Positions 45,608 through 54,824 of a stretch of 64,000 bases of DNA are shown here, one piece after another. The position numbers were made by a program, and so were the translations under genes. Every line of letters starts with the position of its first letter. Position 1 is the stretch's first letter. The notes under the pieces are model-generated. The model did not search any database and was not told the origin of the DNA. It was given only the letters and a program-made list of their open reading frames with translations. The stretch spans positions 957,477 to 1,021,476 of the forward strand of contig CAVYVA010000004.1 of NCBI GenBank assembly GCA_963771835.1, in the 5' to 3' direction. The stretch comes from CAVQCJ01 sp963771835 (GTDB lineage Bacteria > Actinomycetota > Actinomycetes > Prado026).

Positions 45608-47008
45608 ATGGCGAACTTGGTCGCCGGGAGCACCGGCCGCGCGCCGGCGGTCGACCGCGCCGGCTACACGGTCGCGGCGGAGCGGATGCGCGCCCAGGTC
45701 GCCGGCGTCCCGCCCGGTGGCTCGGTCCGGCTGGCGAAGCGCACCAGCAACGTCTTCCGCGCCCGGGCCGCCACCCCCGGGCTGGACGTCTCCGGGCTCG
45801 CCGGGGTCCTGTCGGTCGACCCGCAGGCGCGGACCGCCGACGTCCTGGGGATGACGACGTACGAGGACCTCGTCGACGCCACGTTGCCGTACGGGCTGAT
45901 GCCGCTGGTGGTCCCGCAGCTGAAGACGATCACGCTCGGCGGCGCCGTGACCGGGCTGGGGATCGAGTCGAGCTCGTTCCGCAACGGGCTGCCGCACGAG
46001 TCGGTGCTCGAGATGGACGTGCTCACCGGCGACGCGCGCCTGCTCACGGTCACCCCGGACGGCGAGCACGCCGCGCTGTTCTACGGGTTCCCCAACTCGT
46101 ACGGCTCGCTCGGGTACGCGCTTCGGCTGCGGATCGAGCTGCAGCCCGTGCGTCCGTACGTGATGCTCACGCACGAGCGGCACGACGACGCGGACTCCTT
46201 CGTCGCCCGGCTGGACGAGGTCTGCCGGTCCCGCTCGGCGGACGGCGCGGAGCTGGACTTCGTGGACGGCACCATCTTCTCCCCGGGCGAGCACTACCTG
46301 ACCCTGGGCACGTTCGTGGACGAGGCGCCGTACACCAGCGACTACACCGGGCAAGGGATCTACTACCGTTCCCTGCAGCGGCGCCGCCGCGACTTCCTCA
46401 CCGTCCGAGACTACCTGTGGCGCTGGGACACCGACTGGTTCTGGTGCTCGCGGGCCCTGGGCGTGCAGCATCCGGCCGTCCGCCGGCTGGTCCCGAGGCG
46501 GTACATGCGCTCGGACGTCTACATGAAGCTCCTCAGCTTCGAGCGCCGGCACCAGGTCGCCGGCCGGGTCGACCGCTGGCGGGGCCGGCCGCCGCGCGAG
46601 GTGGTCGTCCAGGACGTCGAGGTGCCGATCGAGCGCACCGTCGAGTTCCTCGACTTCTTCCACCGCGAGGTCGGGATCGAGCCGGTCTGGGTCTGCCCGC
46701 TGCGCCAGCGCGACCCGGACGTCACCTGGGAGCTCTACGCCTTCGACCCGAGGAAGACCTACGTGAACATCGGCTTCTGGTCGAGCGTCGAGCTCGCGCC
46801 GGGGCAGCGGGACGGCGAACACAACCGCCGGATCGAGGAGGTGGTCGCCGAGCTGGGCGGCCGCAAGTCGCTCTACAGCACCGCGTACTACGACGAAGAC
46901 ACGTTCTGGGCCACCTACAACGGGGCGGCGTACCAGACGCTGAAGAAGACCTACGACCCGGATGGACGGTTCGCCGACCTGTACGACAAGACCGTCCGGC
47001 AGCGCTGA
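45608..47008 (+). CDS. tmsA: FAD-dependent 10-methylene fatty acid reductase (TmsA/BfaA-like)
   Basis: The 466-residue protein has a VAO-type FAD domain: KTITLGGAVTGLGIESSSFR with the Gly-rich loop, and YGFPNSYGSLGYALRL. The substrate domain includes GEHYLTLGTFVDEAPYTSDY and YVNIGFWSSVEL. It resembles delta-24-sterol-reductase-like enzymes and lies 14 bases upstream of a cyclopropane-synthase-like methyltransferase. That is the tmsA-tmsB (bfaA-bfaB) order, in which the reductase reduces a 10-methylene acyl chain to 10-methyl, giving tuberculostearic-type acids. The gene is intact and appears leaderless. An alternative GTG at 45602 is two codons earlier. Confidence 0.85.
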   Translation: MANLVAGSTGRAPAVDRAGYTVAAERMRAQVAGVPPGGSVRLAKRTSNVFRARAATPGLDVSGLAGVLSVDPQARTADVLGMTTYEDLVDATLPYGLMPLVVPQLKTITLGGAVTGLGIESSSFRNGLPHESVLEMDVLTGDARLLTVTPDGEHAALFYGFPNSYGSLGYALRLRIELQPVRPYVMLTHERHDDADSFVARLDEVCRSRSADGAELDFVDGTIFSPGEHYLTLGTFVDEAPYTSDYTGQGIYYRSLQRRRRDFLTVRDYLWRWDTDWFWCSRALGVQHPAVRRLVPRRYMRSDVYMKLLSFERRHQVAGRVDRWRGRPPREVVVQDVEVPIERTVEFLDFFHREVGIEPVWVCPLRQRDPDVTWELYAFDPRKTYVNIGFWSSVELAPGQRDGEHNRRIEEVVAELGGRKSLYSTAYYDEDTFWATYNGAAYQTLKKTYDPDGRFADLYDKTVRQR

Positions 47009-47022
47009 GGCAAGGGGGCGGT

Positions 47023-48261
47023 ATGAAGCTCGCGGAGATGTTCGAGCGGTTCGTCGGCGACGGCGACCGGCTGCGGTTCGTCGCCTTCGACGGCAGCTCG
47101 TGCGGACCGAAGGATGCGCCGTCGACGATCGAGGTCCGGTCGCCGGTGGCGCTGCGCTACCTCGCGACCGCGCCCAACGACCTCGGGCTGGCGCGTGCCT
47201 ACGTGACCGGCAACCTGGACGTGACCGGCGACCTGCACGGCGCGCTGACCACGTTGCTGGCCGGACCGACGGCCGACCTCACCTGGGCCGAGCGGGCCGA
47301 TGTGCTCCGCACCCTCGGTCCGGGCGTCCTGCGTCGTCCGCCGCGGCCGGCCCAGGAGGCGCCGCCGCCGCTGCGCCGAGGCCGCCGGCACTCCAAGGCC
47401 CGCGACGCCGCGGCGATCAGCCATCACTACGACGTCTCGAACCTGTTCTACTCCTACGTCCTCGGGCCTTCGATGGCGTACACGTGTGCCGTCTTCCCCA
47501 AGCCGGACGTCTCGCTCGAGGAGGCGCAGGCGGAGAAGTTCGACCTCGTCTGCCGCAAGCTCGGGCTCGAGCACGGCATGCGCCTGCTCGACGTCGGCTG
47601 CGGCTGGGGCGGCATGGTCCGGCACGCGGTGGAGAACTACGGCGTACGGGCGATCGGGGTCACGCTCTCGCGGCAGCAGGCCGAGTGGGGCGCCAAGATG
47701 CTCGCCGAGCACGGCATGCAGGACGTGGCCGAGGTGCGCTTCCAGGACTACCGCGACGTCACCGAGACCGGGTTCGACGCCGTGTCGTCGATCGGCCTCA
47801 CCGAGCACATCGGGCTGGCCAACCTGCCGAAGTACTTCACGTTCCTGCAGTCGCGGCTGCAACCGGGCGGGCGGCTGCTGAACCACTGCATCACCCGCCC
47901 GGACGGCACCGGGCCGGCCCGCACCGGCGGGTTCATCGACCGGTACATCTTCCCGGACGGGGAGCTGGAGGGCCCGGGGACGATCGCGTCGGCCATGACC
48001 GACAACGGCTTCGAGCTGCGGCACGGGGAGAACCTGCGCGAGCACTACGCGTTCACGCTACGGGAATGGGCCCGAAATCTCGACGCGAACTGGGACGCGG
48101 CGGTCGCCGAGGTCGGGTTCGCCAAGGCCCGGGTGTGGCGGCTGTACCTGGTCGCCTGCCAGGTCGGGTTCGAGAACAACACGGTGCAGCTGCACCAGCT
48201 GCTCGGGGTGCACCTGGGACCGGACCACCGCAGCGGGATGCCGCTGCGCCCCGACTGGTGA
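47023..48261 (+). CDS. tmsB: SAM-dependent acyl-chain 10-methylene methyltransferase (TmsB/BfaB-like)
   Basis: The 412-residue protein has the cyclopropane-fatty-acid-synthase layout: HYDVSNLFYSYVLGPSMAYT, AEKFDLVCRKLGL and LLDVGCGWGGMVRHAVENYG as SAM-binding motif I, then GVTLSRQQAEW and SSIGLTEHIGLANLPKYF. EHIG supplies the family's Glu-His pair near bicarbonate. With tmsA upstream, it is expected to methylate the double bond of a membrane phospholipid oleoyl chain from SAM. AAGGGGGC precedes the ATG. The pair predicts 10-methylstearate in the membrane. Confidence 0.87.
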   Translation: MKLAEMFERFVGDGDRLRFVAFDGSSCGPKDAPSTIEVRSPVALRYLATAPNDLGLARAYVTGNLDVTGDLHGALTTLLAGPTADLTWAERADVLRTLGPGVLRRPPRPAQEAPPPLRRGRRHSKARDAAAISHHYDVSNLFYSYVLGPSMAYTCAVFPKPDVSLEEAQAEKFDLVCRKLGLEHGMRLLDVGCGWGGMVRHAVENYGVRAIGVTLSRQQAEWGAKMLAEHGMQDVAEVRFQDYRDVTETGFDAVSSIGLTEHIGLANLPKYFTFLQSRLQPGGRLLNHCITRPDGTGPARTGGFIDRYIFPDGELEGPGTIASAMTDNGFELRHGENLREHYAFTLREWARNLDANWDAAVAEVGFAKARVWRLYLVACQVGFENNTVQLHQLLGVHLGPDHRSGMPLRPDW

Positions 48262-48292
48262 ACCGTCCGGCGGCCGACCCTGGAGGACGCCC

Positions 48293-49927
48293 GTGAAGAG
48301 CACCATGCAGGACGTGCAGCTGTCGGTCGCCCGGCTCCTGCGGTACGGCAGCACCGTCCACGGCGGGTCCACGGTCAGCACCTGGACCGGGGACGGGGTC
48401 CGCACCGAGACCTTCGCGCAGGCGGGCGCGCGGGCCGCGCAGCTGGCGCACGCCCTGCGTGAGCTCGGCGTCGACGGCGACCAGCGCGTCGGCACGTTCA
48501 TGTTCAACAACGCCGAGCACCTCGAGGTCTACTACGCGGTGCCGTCGATGGGCGCGGTGCTGCACACGATCAACATCCGGCTGTTCCCCGAGCAGGTCGC
48601 GTACATCGTCAACCACGCGGAGGACCACGTCGTCGTCGTGGACGCGACCCTGGTCCCGGTCTTCGCCAAGGTGCTGCCGGAGATGACGACCGTCCGGCAC
48701 GTGGTCGTCGCCGGTCCGGGCGCCGACCCGGCTGCGCTGGACGCGCCTGAGGGCGTGGCCGTGCACTCCTACGAGGAGCTGATCGCCGGCCGGCCGACCA
48801 CGTACGACTGGCCGGAGATGGACGAGCGCTCGGCGGCGGCGATCTGCTACACCAGCGGCACCACCGGCCACCCCAAGGGCGTCGTGTACTCGCACCGCTC
48901 GATCTGGCTGCACTCCATGCAGGTCTGCACCAAGGAGTCGTTCGGGCTGAGCGACGCCGACCGCGTGCTGGTGGTCGTCCCGCAGTTCCACGCGATGTCC
49001 TGGGGGCTGGTCTACGCCGCGTTCATGTCGGGCGCGTCGCTGCTCATGCCCGACCGCTTCCTGCAGGCCGAGCCGCTGGCGAAGATGATCGAGCAGGAGC
49101 GCCCGACGTTCGCCGGTGCGGTCCCGACGATCTGGAACGACCTGCTGCACTACCTGGACACCAACGGCGGCGACATCTCCTCGATGAAGGAGGCGGTGGT
49201 CGGCGGTTCGGCCTGCCCGCCGTCGCTGATGCGCGCGTACGAGGAGCGGTACGGCGTCATGATCGTGCACGCCTGGGGGATGACCGAGACCTCTCCGCTC
49301 GGCTCGGTGTCGCGCGCGCCGGCCACGGCGACGGACGCGGACGCGCGGATGCGCTACCGGGTCACGCAGGGCCGGGTGCCGGCATCCGTCGAGGCGCGGC
49401 TGATCGGTCCGGACGGCTCCGAGCTGCCCTGGGACGGCGAGTCGGTCGGCGAGCTCGAGGTGCGGGGGCCGTGGGTGACCGGCGCGTACCACCGCGACGC
49501 CGACCCGGACAAGTTCGACGACGGCTGGCTGCGCACCGGCGACGTCGGGACGTTGACCGCCGACGGTTACCTCACGCTGACGGACCGGTCCAAGGACGTG
49601 ATCAAGTCCGGCGGCGAGTGGATCTCGTCCGTGGAGCTGGAGAACTGCCTGATGTCGCACCCGGACGTCGTGGAGGCCAGCGTCGTCGGCGTGCCCGACG
49701 AGAAGTGGGGCGAGCGGCCACTGGCGACCGTGGTGCTGCGCGAGGGCTCGGACGTGTCGCTGGAGGACCTGCGCGGGTACCTCGCCGAGCGCGTCGCGCG
49801 CTGGCAGCTGCCGGAGCGGTGGGCGGTGATCGACGCGGTGCCGAAGACGTCGGTCGGCAAGTTCGACAAGAAGGTGCTGCGGCAGCGGTACGCCGAGGGC
49901 GCGCTGGACGTCACGACTCTGGGCTGA
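48293..49927 (+). CDS. Acyl-CoA synthetase (medium/long-chain)
   Basis: The 544-residue adenylate-forming enzyme has YTSGTTGHPKGV (P-loop), HAWGMTETSPLG (A5) and LTDRSKDVIKSGGEWIS (A8 hinge), with the catalytic Lys in KTSVGKFDKKVL. It activates fatty acids to acyl-CoA via acyl-AMP. GGAGG sits seven bases before the GTG start. The gene follows tmsB by 31 bases in the same direction and probably belongs to the same transcript, loading substrate for or recycling 10-methyl acids. Its end overlaps rpiA by 17 bases tail to tail. Confidence 0.9.
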   Translation: MKSTMQDVQLSVARLLRYGSTVHGGSTVSTWTGDGVRTETFAQAGARAAQLAHALRELGVDGDQRVGTFMFNNAEHLEVYYAVPSMGAVLHTINIRLFPEQVAYIVNHAEDHVVVVDATLVPVFAKVLPEMTTVRHVVVAGPGADPAALDAPEGVAVHSYEELIAGRPTTYDWPEMDERSAAAICYTSGTTGHPKGVVYSHRSIWLHSMQVCTKESFGLSDADRVLVVVPQFHAMSWGLVYAAFMSGASLLMPDRFLQAEPLAKMIEQERPTFAGAVPTIWNDLLHYLDTNGGDISSMKEAVVGGSACPPSLMRAYEERYGVMIVHAWGMTETSPLGSVSRAPATATDADARMRYRVTQGRVPASVEARLIGPDGSELPWDGESVGELEVRGPWVTGAYHRDADPDKFDDGWLRTGDVGTLTADGYLTLTDRSKDVIKSGGEWISSVELENCLMSHPDVVEASVVGVPDEKWGERPLATVVLREGSDVSLEDLRGYLAERVARWQLPERWAVIDAVPKTSVGKFDKKVLRQRYAEGALDVTTLG

Positions 49928-50636
49928 CCCGCTCCAGCATCCGCACGGTGGCGTCGGGTCCGGTGCCGGCGACGACGACGACCGAGGCCATGTCCAGGAA
50001 CAGCCCGACCTCGACCACGCCCGCGCGGGTGCGCAGCGCCTCCTGCAGCGCGGCCGGGTCGGGCAGCGGGCCGAAGTCGGCGTCGAGGATGTGGTTGCCC
50101 TCGTCCGTGACGAACGGCGCGCCGTCCGCGTCGGTGCGCAACGACACCCGCGCCCCCAGCTGTTCGAGGAACTCGCGCTCGGGCCGCTGGCCCATCGGCA
50201 CCACCTCGACCGGCACGGCGAAGCCGGTGCCCAGCTCGGGGACCAGCTTCGCCTCGTCCACCACGATCACCAGCCGGCCGCTCGCCTGCGCGACGATCTT
50301 CTCGCGCAGGTGCGCGCCGCCGCCGCCCTTGATCAGGTCGAGCGCGGGGGACACCTCGTCGGCGCCGTCGATCGTCACGTCCAGGAACGGGTGCGCGTCG
50401 AGCGTCGTGAGCGGGATGCGGCACGCTCGCGCCTCGGACTCGCTCGTGCTCGACGTCGGCACCCCGGCGATGTCCCGCAGGTCGCCCGCGGCCAGCAGCG
50501 CGCCGATCCGGCGCAACGCCCACACCGCCGTGCTGCCGGTCCCGAGCCCGACCCGCATACCGTCGCGGACGAACCGCTCGACGGCGGCCTCGCCCGCCGC
50601 GCGCTTGGCTGCGGTGCGGGCGTCCAGGTCGGTCAC
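49911..50636 (-). CDS. rpiA: Ribose-5-phosphate isomerase A
   Basis: The 241-residue protein carries VGLGTGSTAVWAL (phosphate-binding loop), VTIDGADEVSPALDLIKGGG with the catalytic Asp pair and GGGAHLREKIV with the catalytic Glu and Lys. This is the complete RpiA signature. It interconverts ribose-5-phosphate and ribulose-5-phosphate in the pentose phosphate pathway. GGAGGGAG precedes the GTG region. The gene is convergent with the acyl-CoA synthetase. Confidence 0.93.
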   Translation of the reverse strand: MTDLDARTAAKRAAGEAAVERFVRDGMRVGLGTGSTAVWALRRIGALLAAGDLRDIAGVPTSSTSESEARACRIPLTTLDAHPFLDVTIDGADEVSPALDLIKGGGGAHLREKIVAQASGRLVIVVDEAKLVPELGTGFAVPVEVVPMGQRPEREFLEQLGARVSLRTDADGAPFVTDEGNHILDADFGPLPDPAALQEALRTRAGVVEVGLFLDMASVVVVAGTGPDATVRMLERVSPES

Positions 50637-50669
50637 CGGTGGCTCCCTCCGCGGCGGGCTGCGTCACTT

Positions 50670-50698
50670 TGCCGGTCCGTTCCGACGGCCGGTAGCCT
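50670..50698 (+). promoter_or_regulatory. Promoter of tRNA-Ser
   Basis: TTGCCG (-35, 50670-50675) and TAGCCT (-10, 50693-50698) are separated by 17 bases. The -10 ends 24 bases before the tRNA 5' end, a normal leader length. Confidence 0.55.
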
Positions 50699-50722
50699 AG
50701 GCCCGCGGTCGAGGACCGCACT

Positions 50723-50813
50723 GGAGGCGTCGCCTAGCCCGGCCTATGGCGCCGCACTGCTAATGCGGTTGGGGGCTTCAACCCCCTCGAGGGTTCAAAT
50801 CCCTCCGCCTCCG
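50723..50813 (+). tRNA. tRNA-Ser (anticodon GCU)
   Basis: GGAGGCG pairs with CGCCTCC to form a perfect acceptor stem with discriminator G. The anticodon arm is CCGCA-CTGCTAA-TGCGG with anticodon GCT in DNA. A long variable arm (GGGGG-CTTCAA-CCCCC region) marks a class II tRNA, and GAGGG-TTCAAAT-CCCTC is the T arm. The CCA end is not encoded. It reads AGC/AGU serine codons. Confidence 0.95.
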
Positions 50814-50825
50814 CTCCCCGCCAGG

Positions 50826-50919
50826 GTGCTCACCGCGTGCGACGCCGGGCGCCATGCGCGGGCCGGACCGCCAGCCGCTCGTAGCCCTCCCGCCCGCCAC
50901 GGATCACGTACCGCTCCAT
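50826..50919 (-). pseudogene. N-terminal remnant of a SAM-dependent methyltransferase
   Basis: From ATG 50919 the frame reads MERYVIRGGREGYERLAV, the exact style of N-terminus seen in a group of actinobacterial class I methyltransferases. After a +1 shift it continues ARAWRPASHAVSTLAG and then meets the 3' end of tRNA-Ser, where the homology stops. The SAM-binding DLGCG motif and everything beyond are missing. It is a 30-codon stub ending at the tRNA, consistent with loss of the rest by recombination at the tRNA 3' end. Confidence 0.55.
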
Positions 50920-50973
50920 CCTCGGACCGTAGGACCGAGCGGTGCCGCCGGCCGAGACCCTGGAGCGCGGGCC

Positions 50974-50979
50974 TAGAGT
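50974..50979 (+). promoter_or_regulatory. -10 box for leaderless hemerythrin gene
   Basis: TAGAGT matches TANNNT and ends six bases before ATG 50986, indicating a leaderless transcript. Confidence 0.4.
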
Positions 50980-50985
50980 CGGGCC

Positions 50986-51618
50986 ATGACCGAGATGAGC
51001 ATGAACAAGGCCATCCACGGCGCCGTCCGGCGGGACCTGGACCGGTTCGTCGCCGCGCTCGGAGCCTTCCGCGGTGGTGACCGGGCGCGGGCGGCGCAGC
51101 TGGCGACCGCGTGGGCGAACTTCGACGACCAGCTCACCTACCACCACCAGGGCGAGCACGAGATCGCGTGGCCGGCCCTCGAGGCGGTCGGCGTCAGCAA
51201 GGAGCTCCTGGCGCAGATGGACGCCGAGCACGAGACCATGGCCGCGGCCCTGGCGCAGACCCGCACTGCGATGGGTGCGCTCGCTCGCACCGCGGGCTCG
51301 GCCGAGGCGGCGGCCGCGCTGGCCGCGTTCCAGCAGCTGCGCACGGTCACGGTCGCCCACCTCGAGCACGAGGAGGCCGAGCTCGAGCCGGTGTACCTGG
51401 CCAAGCACGACACGCCTGAGATCAAGGCGATGGGCAAGCAGTTCGGGAAGGTCAGCCCGTCGCGGGGCGGTCAGTTCTTCGCGTGGGTGCTCGACGGGGC
51501 GTCGGTGGACGAGCGTGCGGCGGTGACCGGACAGGTTCCCGGCCCGGTGCTCTCCGTCATCGGCGCAGTGTTCGGGCGCAGCTACCGCAAGAACATCGCG
51601 CCGGTCTGGCGGAGCTGA
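50986..51618 (+). CDS. Hemerythrin-domain protein
   Basis: The 210-residue protein is a four-helix bundle with the iron ligands in AIHGAVRRDLDRF, YHHQGEHEIAWPAL, DAEHETMAAAL and VAHLEHEEAELEPVY, the spacing of HHE cation-binding (hemerythrin) domains. Such proteins bind O2, NO or iron in the cytoplasm, or act in stress responses. The C-terminal 60 residues (GGQFFAWVLDGASVDERAAV) are an additional helical part common in actinobacterial members. It ends eight bases before the convergent 51626 gene. Confidence 0.88.
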   Translation: MTEMSMNKAIHGAVRRDLDRFVAALGAFRGGDRARAAQLATAWANFDDQLTYHHQGEHEIAWPALEAVGVSKELLAQMDAEHETMAAALAQTRTAMGALARTAGSAEAAAALAAFQQLRTVTVAHLEHEEAELEPVYLAKHDTPEIKAMGKQFGKVSPSRGGQFFAWVLDGASVDERAAVTGQVPGPVLSVIGAVFGRSYRKNIAPVWRS

Positions 51619-51625
51619 GCAAGGC

Positions 51626-52030
51626 TCAGACCGCCCGCATGCTGTTGCTCTTGACGTCGTGCGTGACCTCGGCCAGTCCGAGCGTCTCCAGCAGCGGGGG
51701 CAGGTAGACACCGAACCGCCCGCGCAGGCCCTTCTTCAGCCCGTACCACCCGCCGACCGGGTTGCCCGGCGAGCGTCCCCACGCTTCGACGGTCCCGTCG
51801 GCGGCCGGCTTCTGCTCGTCAGCCCCGCCCAGCGGCACCCAGCCGCCGTCGGCCACGAGCATCGCGTGCAGGTCCTCGATCGCGCGCAGGTGGTAGCGCA
51901 GCTGCGTCCCGCCGACCTGGCAGACGAGCGCCGGCGGGTCTGCTTCGTCGTCGCGCCACATCTGGTACTGCGCCTTGCCCGGCGGCGTCGTCAGCTGCCA
52001 GGGGTCGTCGCGGGTGCCGCTGCCGGTCAC
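51626..52030 (-). CDS. DUF6855-like conserved protein
   Basis: The 134-residue product reads SGTRDDPWQLTTPPGKAQYQ, DPPALVCQVGGTQLRYHLR and GNPVGGWYGLKKGLRGRFG, ending AEVTHDVKSNSMRAV. This is a common small actinobacterial protein whose function is unknown. The GTG start overlaps the stop of the ABM-like gene (GTGA), so the two are coupled. It would be controlled from the divergent region shared with the HxlR regulator. Confidence 0.75.
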   Translation of the reverse strand: MTGSGTRDDPWQLTTPPGKAQYQMWRDDEADPPALVCQVGGTQLRYHLRAIEDLHAMLVADGGWVPLGGADEQKPAADGTVEAWGRSPGNPVGGWYGLKKGLRGRFGVYLPPLLETLGLAEVTHDVKSNSMRAV

Positions 52031-52320
52031 TGGTACGACCCCACGACGCTGGCCTCGGTGGGATCGGGCTGCTCGACGCAGCGCTGCGCGAGCTCGCGCT
52101 GGAACTCGGCGAACGCCGGCAAGGCGGCGAGCGGGTTGTCCGGCCCGGCGAAGTCCGCGACGTGCACGAACGTCGCGCCGTCGCCGAGCCGGTACGTCGT
52201 GTACCGGAATCCGGTCGGCGCGCGCTCGGCGAGCGAGCCGTACACCGCCTCGACGAGGCGGGCGTTCTCGTCGGCCGCTTCGGGCCGGGTGCGGTACCGC
52301 ACGATCACCGTCCTGGTCAT
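52027..52320 (-). CDS. ABM-like small alpha/beta protein (dimeric ferredoxin-like fold), copy 1
   Basis: The 97-residue protein starts TRTVIVRYRTRPEAADENAR, then LVEAVYGSLAERAP and GDGATFVHVADFAGPDNPLA, the pattern of antibiotic-biosynthesis-monooxygenase-like folds. A second copy at 54495 has the same motif order (VVVSYRVKPEAVAEHVRLIE, DGVSFVHVSTA), so the two are paralogs. Each lies beside an HxlR regulator. Function is unknown; related folds act on aromatic or quinone compounds. Confidence 0.75.
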   Translation of the reverse strand: MTRTVIVRYRTRPEAADENARLVEAVYGSLAERAPTGFRYTTYRLGDGATFVHVADFAGPDNPLAALPAFAEFQRELAQRCVEQPDPTEASVVGSYQ

Positions 52321-52346
52321 GGGCGGACCCTAGCCCCGAGACTTTC

Positions 52347-52377
52347 CAAGTACAAGTGAAATCTCTTAATGCAAGTG
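52347..52377. promoter_or_regulatory. Putative HxlR operator in the 52321-52379 divergent region
   Basis: CAAGTACAAGTG (52347-52358) and a second CAAGTG (52372-52377) lie in an unusually A/T-rich stretch only three bases before the ATG of the HxlR gene. The spacing CAAGTG-13-CAAGTG and the GTAC core suit a dimeric winged-helix regulator. Confidence 0.45.
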
Positions 52378-52379
52378 CC

Positions 52380-53090
52380 ATGTACGATCGCAACGTGCCC
52401 GAGCCCGCCTCCACCAGCCGCAGCTACGCCCAGCTCTGCGGCATCGCGACGGCGCTCGACGTGGTCGGGGACCGCTGGAGCGCCCTGGTGGTCCGCGACC
52501 TGCTGCTGGGCCCGCTGCGGTTCGGGGACCTGGCCGACGGTCTGCCCGGGATCGGCACCAACACCCTGACCACCCGCCTCAAGCACCTCGAAGGCAGCGG
52601 CGTCGTCCGGCGCCGGCTCCTCGCGCTGCCCGAGCGCGGCACCGTCTACGAGCTCACGCCGTACGGCCACGAGCTCGAACCGGTGCTGATGGCGCTGGGC
52701 CGCTGGGGGACCAAGAGCATGGGCCGGCTGCCCGCCGACGTCGCCACCCGGTCGCGGTGGCTGGCCGCGGCGATGCTGGCCTTCCACGACGAGTCACGAC
52801 GCGTCGCTCGGCCGACGACCTGGGAGCTGCGGCTGGACGACGGGCCGTTCACCGTCCGGGCCGAGCGTGCGGTGCTGACGGTCGCGGCCGGCGCGCCCTC
52901 GCCGGCCGCTACGGCCGACCTCGTCGTCACCACCAGCGACACCGACCTGCACCGGCTGCTCACCCGCCAGGTCACGCCGGCCGACGCGGTGGCCGGCGGT
53001 GCCGTGATCCTCGACGGGGACGCCTCGGTGCTGCCGGTCCTGCTCGACCTGTTCGTCTTCCCCACGCTGGACCCGGCAGCGTCCGCCTGA
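52380..53090 (+). CDS. HxlR-family regulator with SCP2-like C-terminal domain
   Basis: Residues 15-110 are an HxlR winged helix: CGIATALDVVGDRWSALVVR, then LPGIGTNTLTTRLKHLEGSG and YELTPYGHELEPVLMALGRW. The C-terminal 100 residues (TWELRLDDGPFTVRAERAV, DADAVAGGAVILDGDASV region) resemble an SCP2 sterol-carrier-like domain, which may bind a hydrophobic ligand. ATG 52380 or GTG 52395 could be the start. It is divergent from the ABM-like gene and probably represses it and itself through the CAAGTG repeats. Confidence 0.85.
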   Translation: MYDRNVPEPASTSRSYAQLCGIATALDVVGDRWSALVVRDLLLGPLRFGDLADGLPGIGTNTLTTRLKHLEGSGVVRRRLLALPERGTVYELTPYGHELEPVLMALGRWGTKSMGRLPADVATRSRWLAAAMLAFHDESRRVARPTTWELRLDDGPFTVRAERAVLTVAAGAPSPAATADLVVTTSDTDLHRLLTRQVTPADAVAGGAVILDGDASVLPVLLDLFVFPTLDPAASA

Positions 53091-53098
53091 GGGCGCCA

Positions 53099-53572
53099 TC
53101 AGGCTGAGGGCGGTGTCAGCGGTTCGGACAGCCCGGGACCGGGCCGGAAGTCGATGTCCGCGCGCACGAGCGGCGCGGCACAGGCCGAGCAGACGACGGT
53201 CGCGTCCGTGTCGTGCCCGCACGGGCGGTGGGTGAAGATCAGCGGCGGGCCGTCCGGAGCCGTCCAGCGGTCGCCCCACGCGACCAGCGCGAGCAGCGCC
53301 GGGACGAAGTCGATGGCCTTGTCGGTCGGCACGTACTCGAACCGGTCGGGCCGCCGCTGGTACCGGTGCCGCTGGACCATCCCCTGCTCGACCAAGGTGT
53401 CCAGTCGGGCCTTGAGGATGTTGCGAGCGATCCCCAGGTGCTCGTGGATCTCCTCGAAGCGGTTCCAGCCGAAGCAGATGTCGCGCAGCACGAGCAGGGC
53501 CCACCACTCGCCGACGATCTGCAGGGTCCGCGCCAGCGAGCACTCCAGCTCCGCGAGGTTGGCTCTGTGCAT
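53099..53572 (-). CDS. HxlR-family regulator with Cys-rich tail
   Basis: The 157-residue protein has CSLARTLQIVGEWWALLVLR, GIARNILKARLDTLVEQGMV and YVPTDKAIDFVPALLALVAW, a complete HxlR winged helix. The C-terminus adds THRPCGHDTDATVVCSACA, a Cys/His cluster (C-G-H...CxxC) that could bind zinc or sense redox. HxlR relatives such as YodB use Cys residues to sense quinones and aldehydes. It starts 63 bases from the divergent SDR gene and likely controls it. Confidence 0.85.
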   Translation of the reverse strand: MHRANLAELECSLARTLQIVGEWWALLVLRDICFGWNRFEEIHEHLGIARNILKARLDTLVEQGMVQRHRYQRRPDRFEYVPTDKAIDFVPALLALVAWGDRWTAPDGPPLIFTHRPCGHDTDATVVCSACAAPLVRADIDFRPGPGLSEPLTPPSA

Positions 53573-53634
53573 TGCATGATGCTACTCACTCGGTTACGGT
53601 CGAACGACGACGACACGCGGAGGCGACGGGCACC

Positions 53635-54494
<860 letters not shown>

Positions 54495-54498
<4 letters not shown>

Positions 54499-54812
54499 TC
54501 AGCAGCGTCGTGGTCAGCTACCGGGTCAAGCCCGAGGCCGTCGCCGAGCACGTCCGGCTGATCGAGGCCGTGTTCGAGCAGCTGCGGGCGGAGCACCCGG
54601 ACAACGTGGAGTACAAGGTCGTGCGGCTCGACGACGGGGTGTCGTTCGTGCACGTGTCGACCGCGGACACCGCGGATGGCTCGAACCCGCTGACCGCATT
54701 GTCGTCGTTCAAGGAGTTCGGGCGCGACTCCGGGTCCCGGGTCGCCACCCAGCCGGTCCCGACGGCCGCCGACATCATCGGCGCCTACCGTCCCGCCGAG
54801 CCCGTCTCCTAG
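54495..54812 (+). CDS. ABM-like small alpha/beta protein, copy 2
   Basis: The GTG overlaps the SDR stop (GTGA). The 105-residue product reads SSVVVSYRVKPEAVAEHVRL, YKVVRLDDGVSFVHVSTADT and ADGSNPLTALSSFKEF, matching copy 1 at 52027 along its whole length. The shared position next to HxlR regulators points to a common inducing signal. It probably works with the SDR on the same compound. Confidence 0.75.
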
Positions 54813-54824
54813 TCCCCGAGGCGG

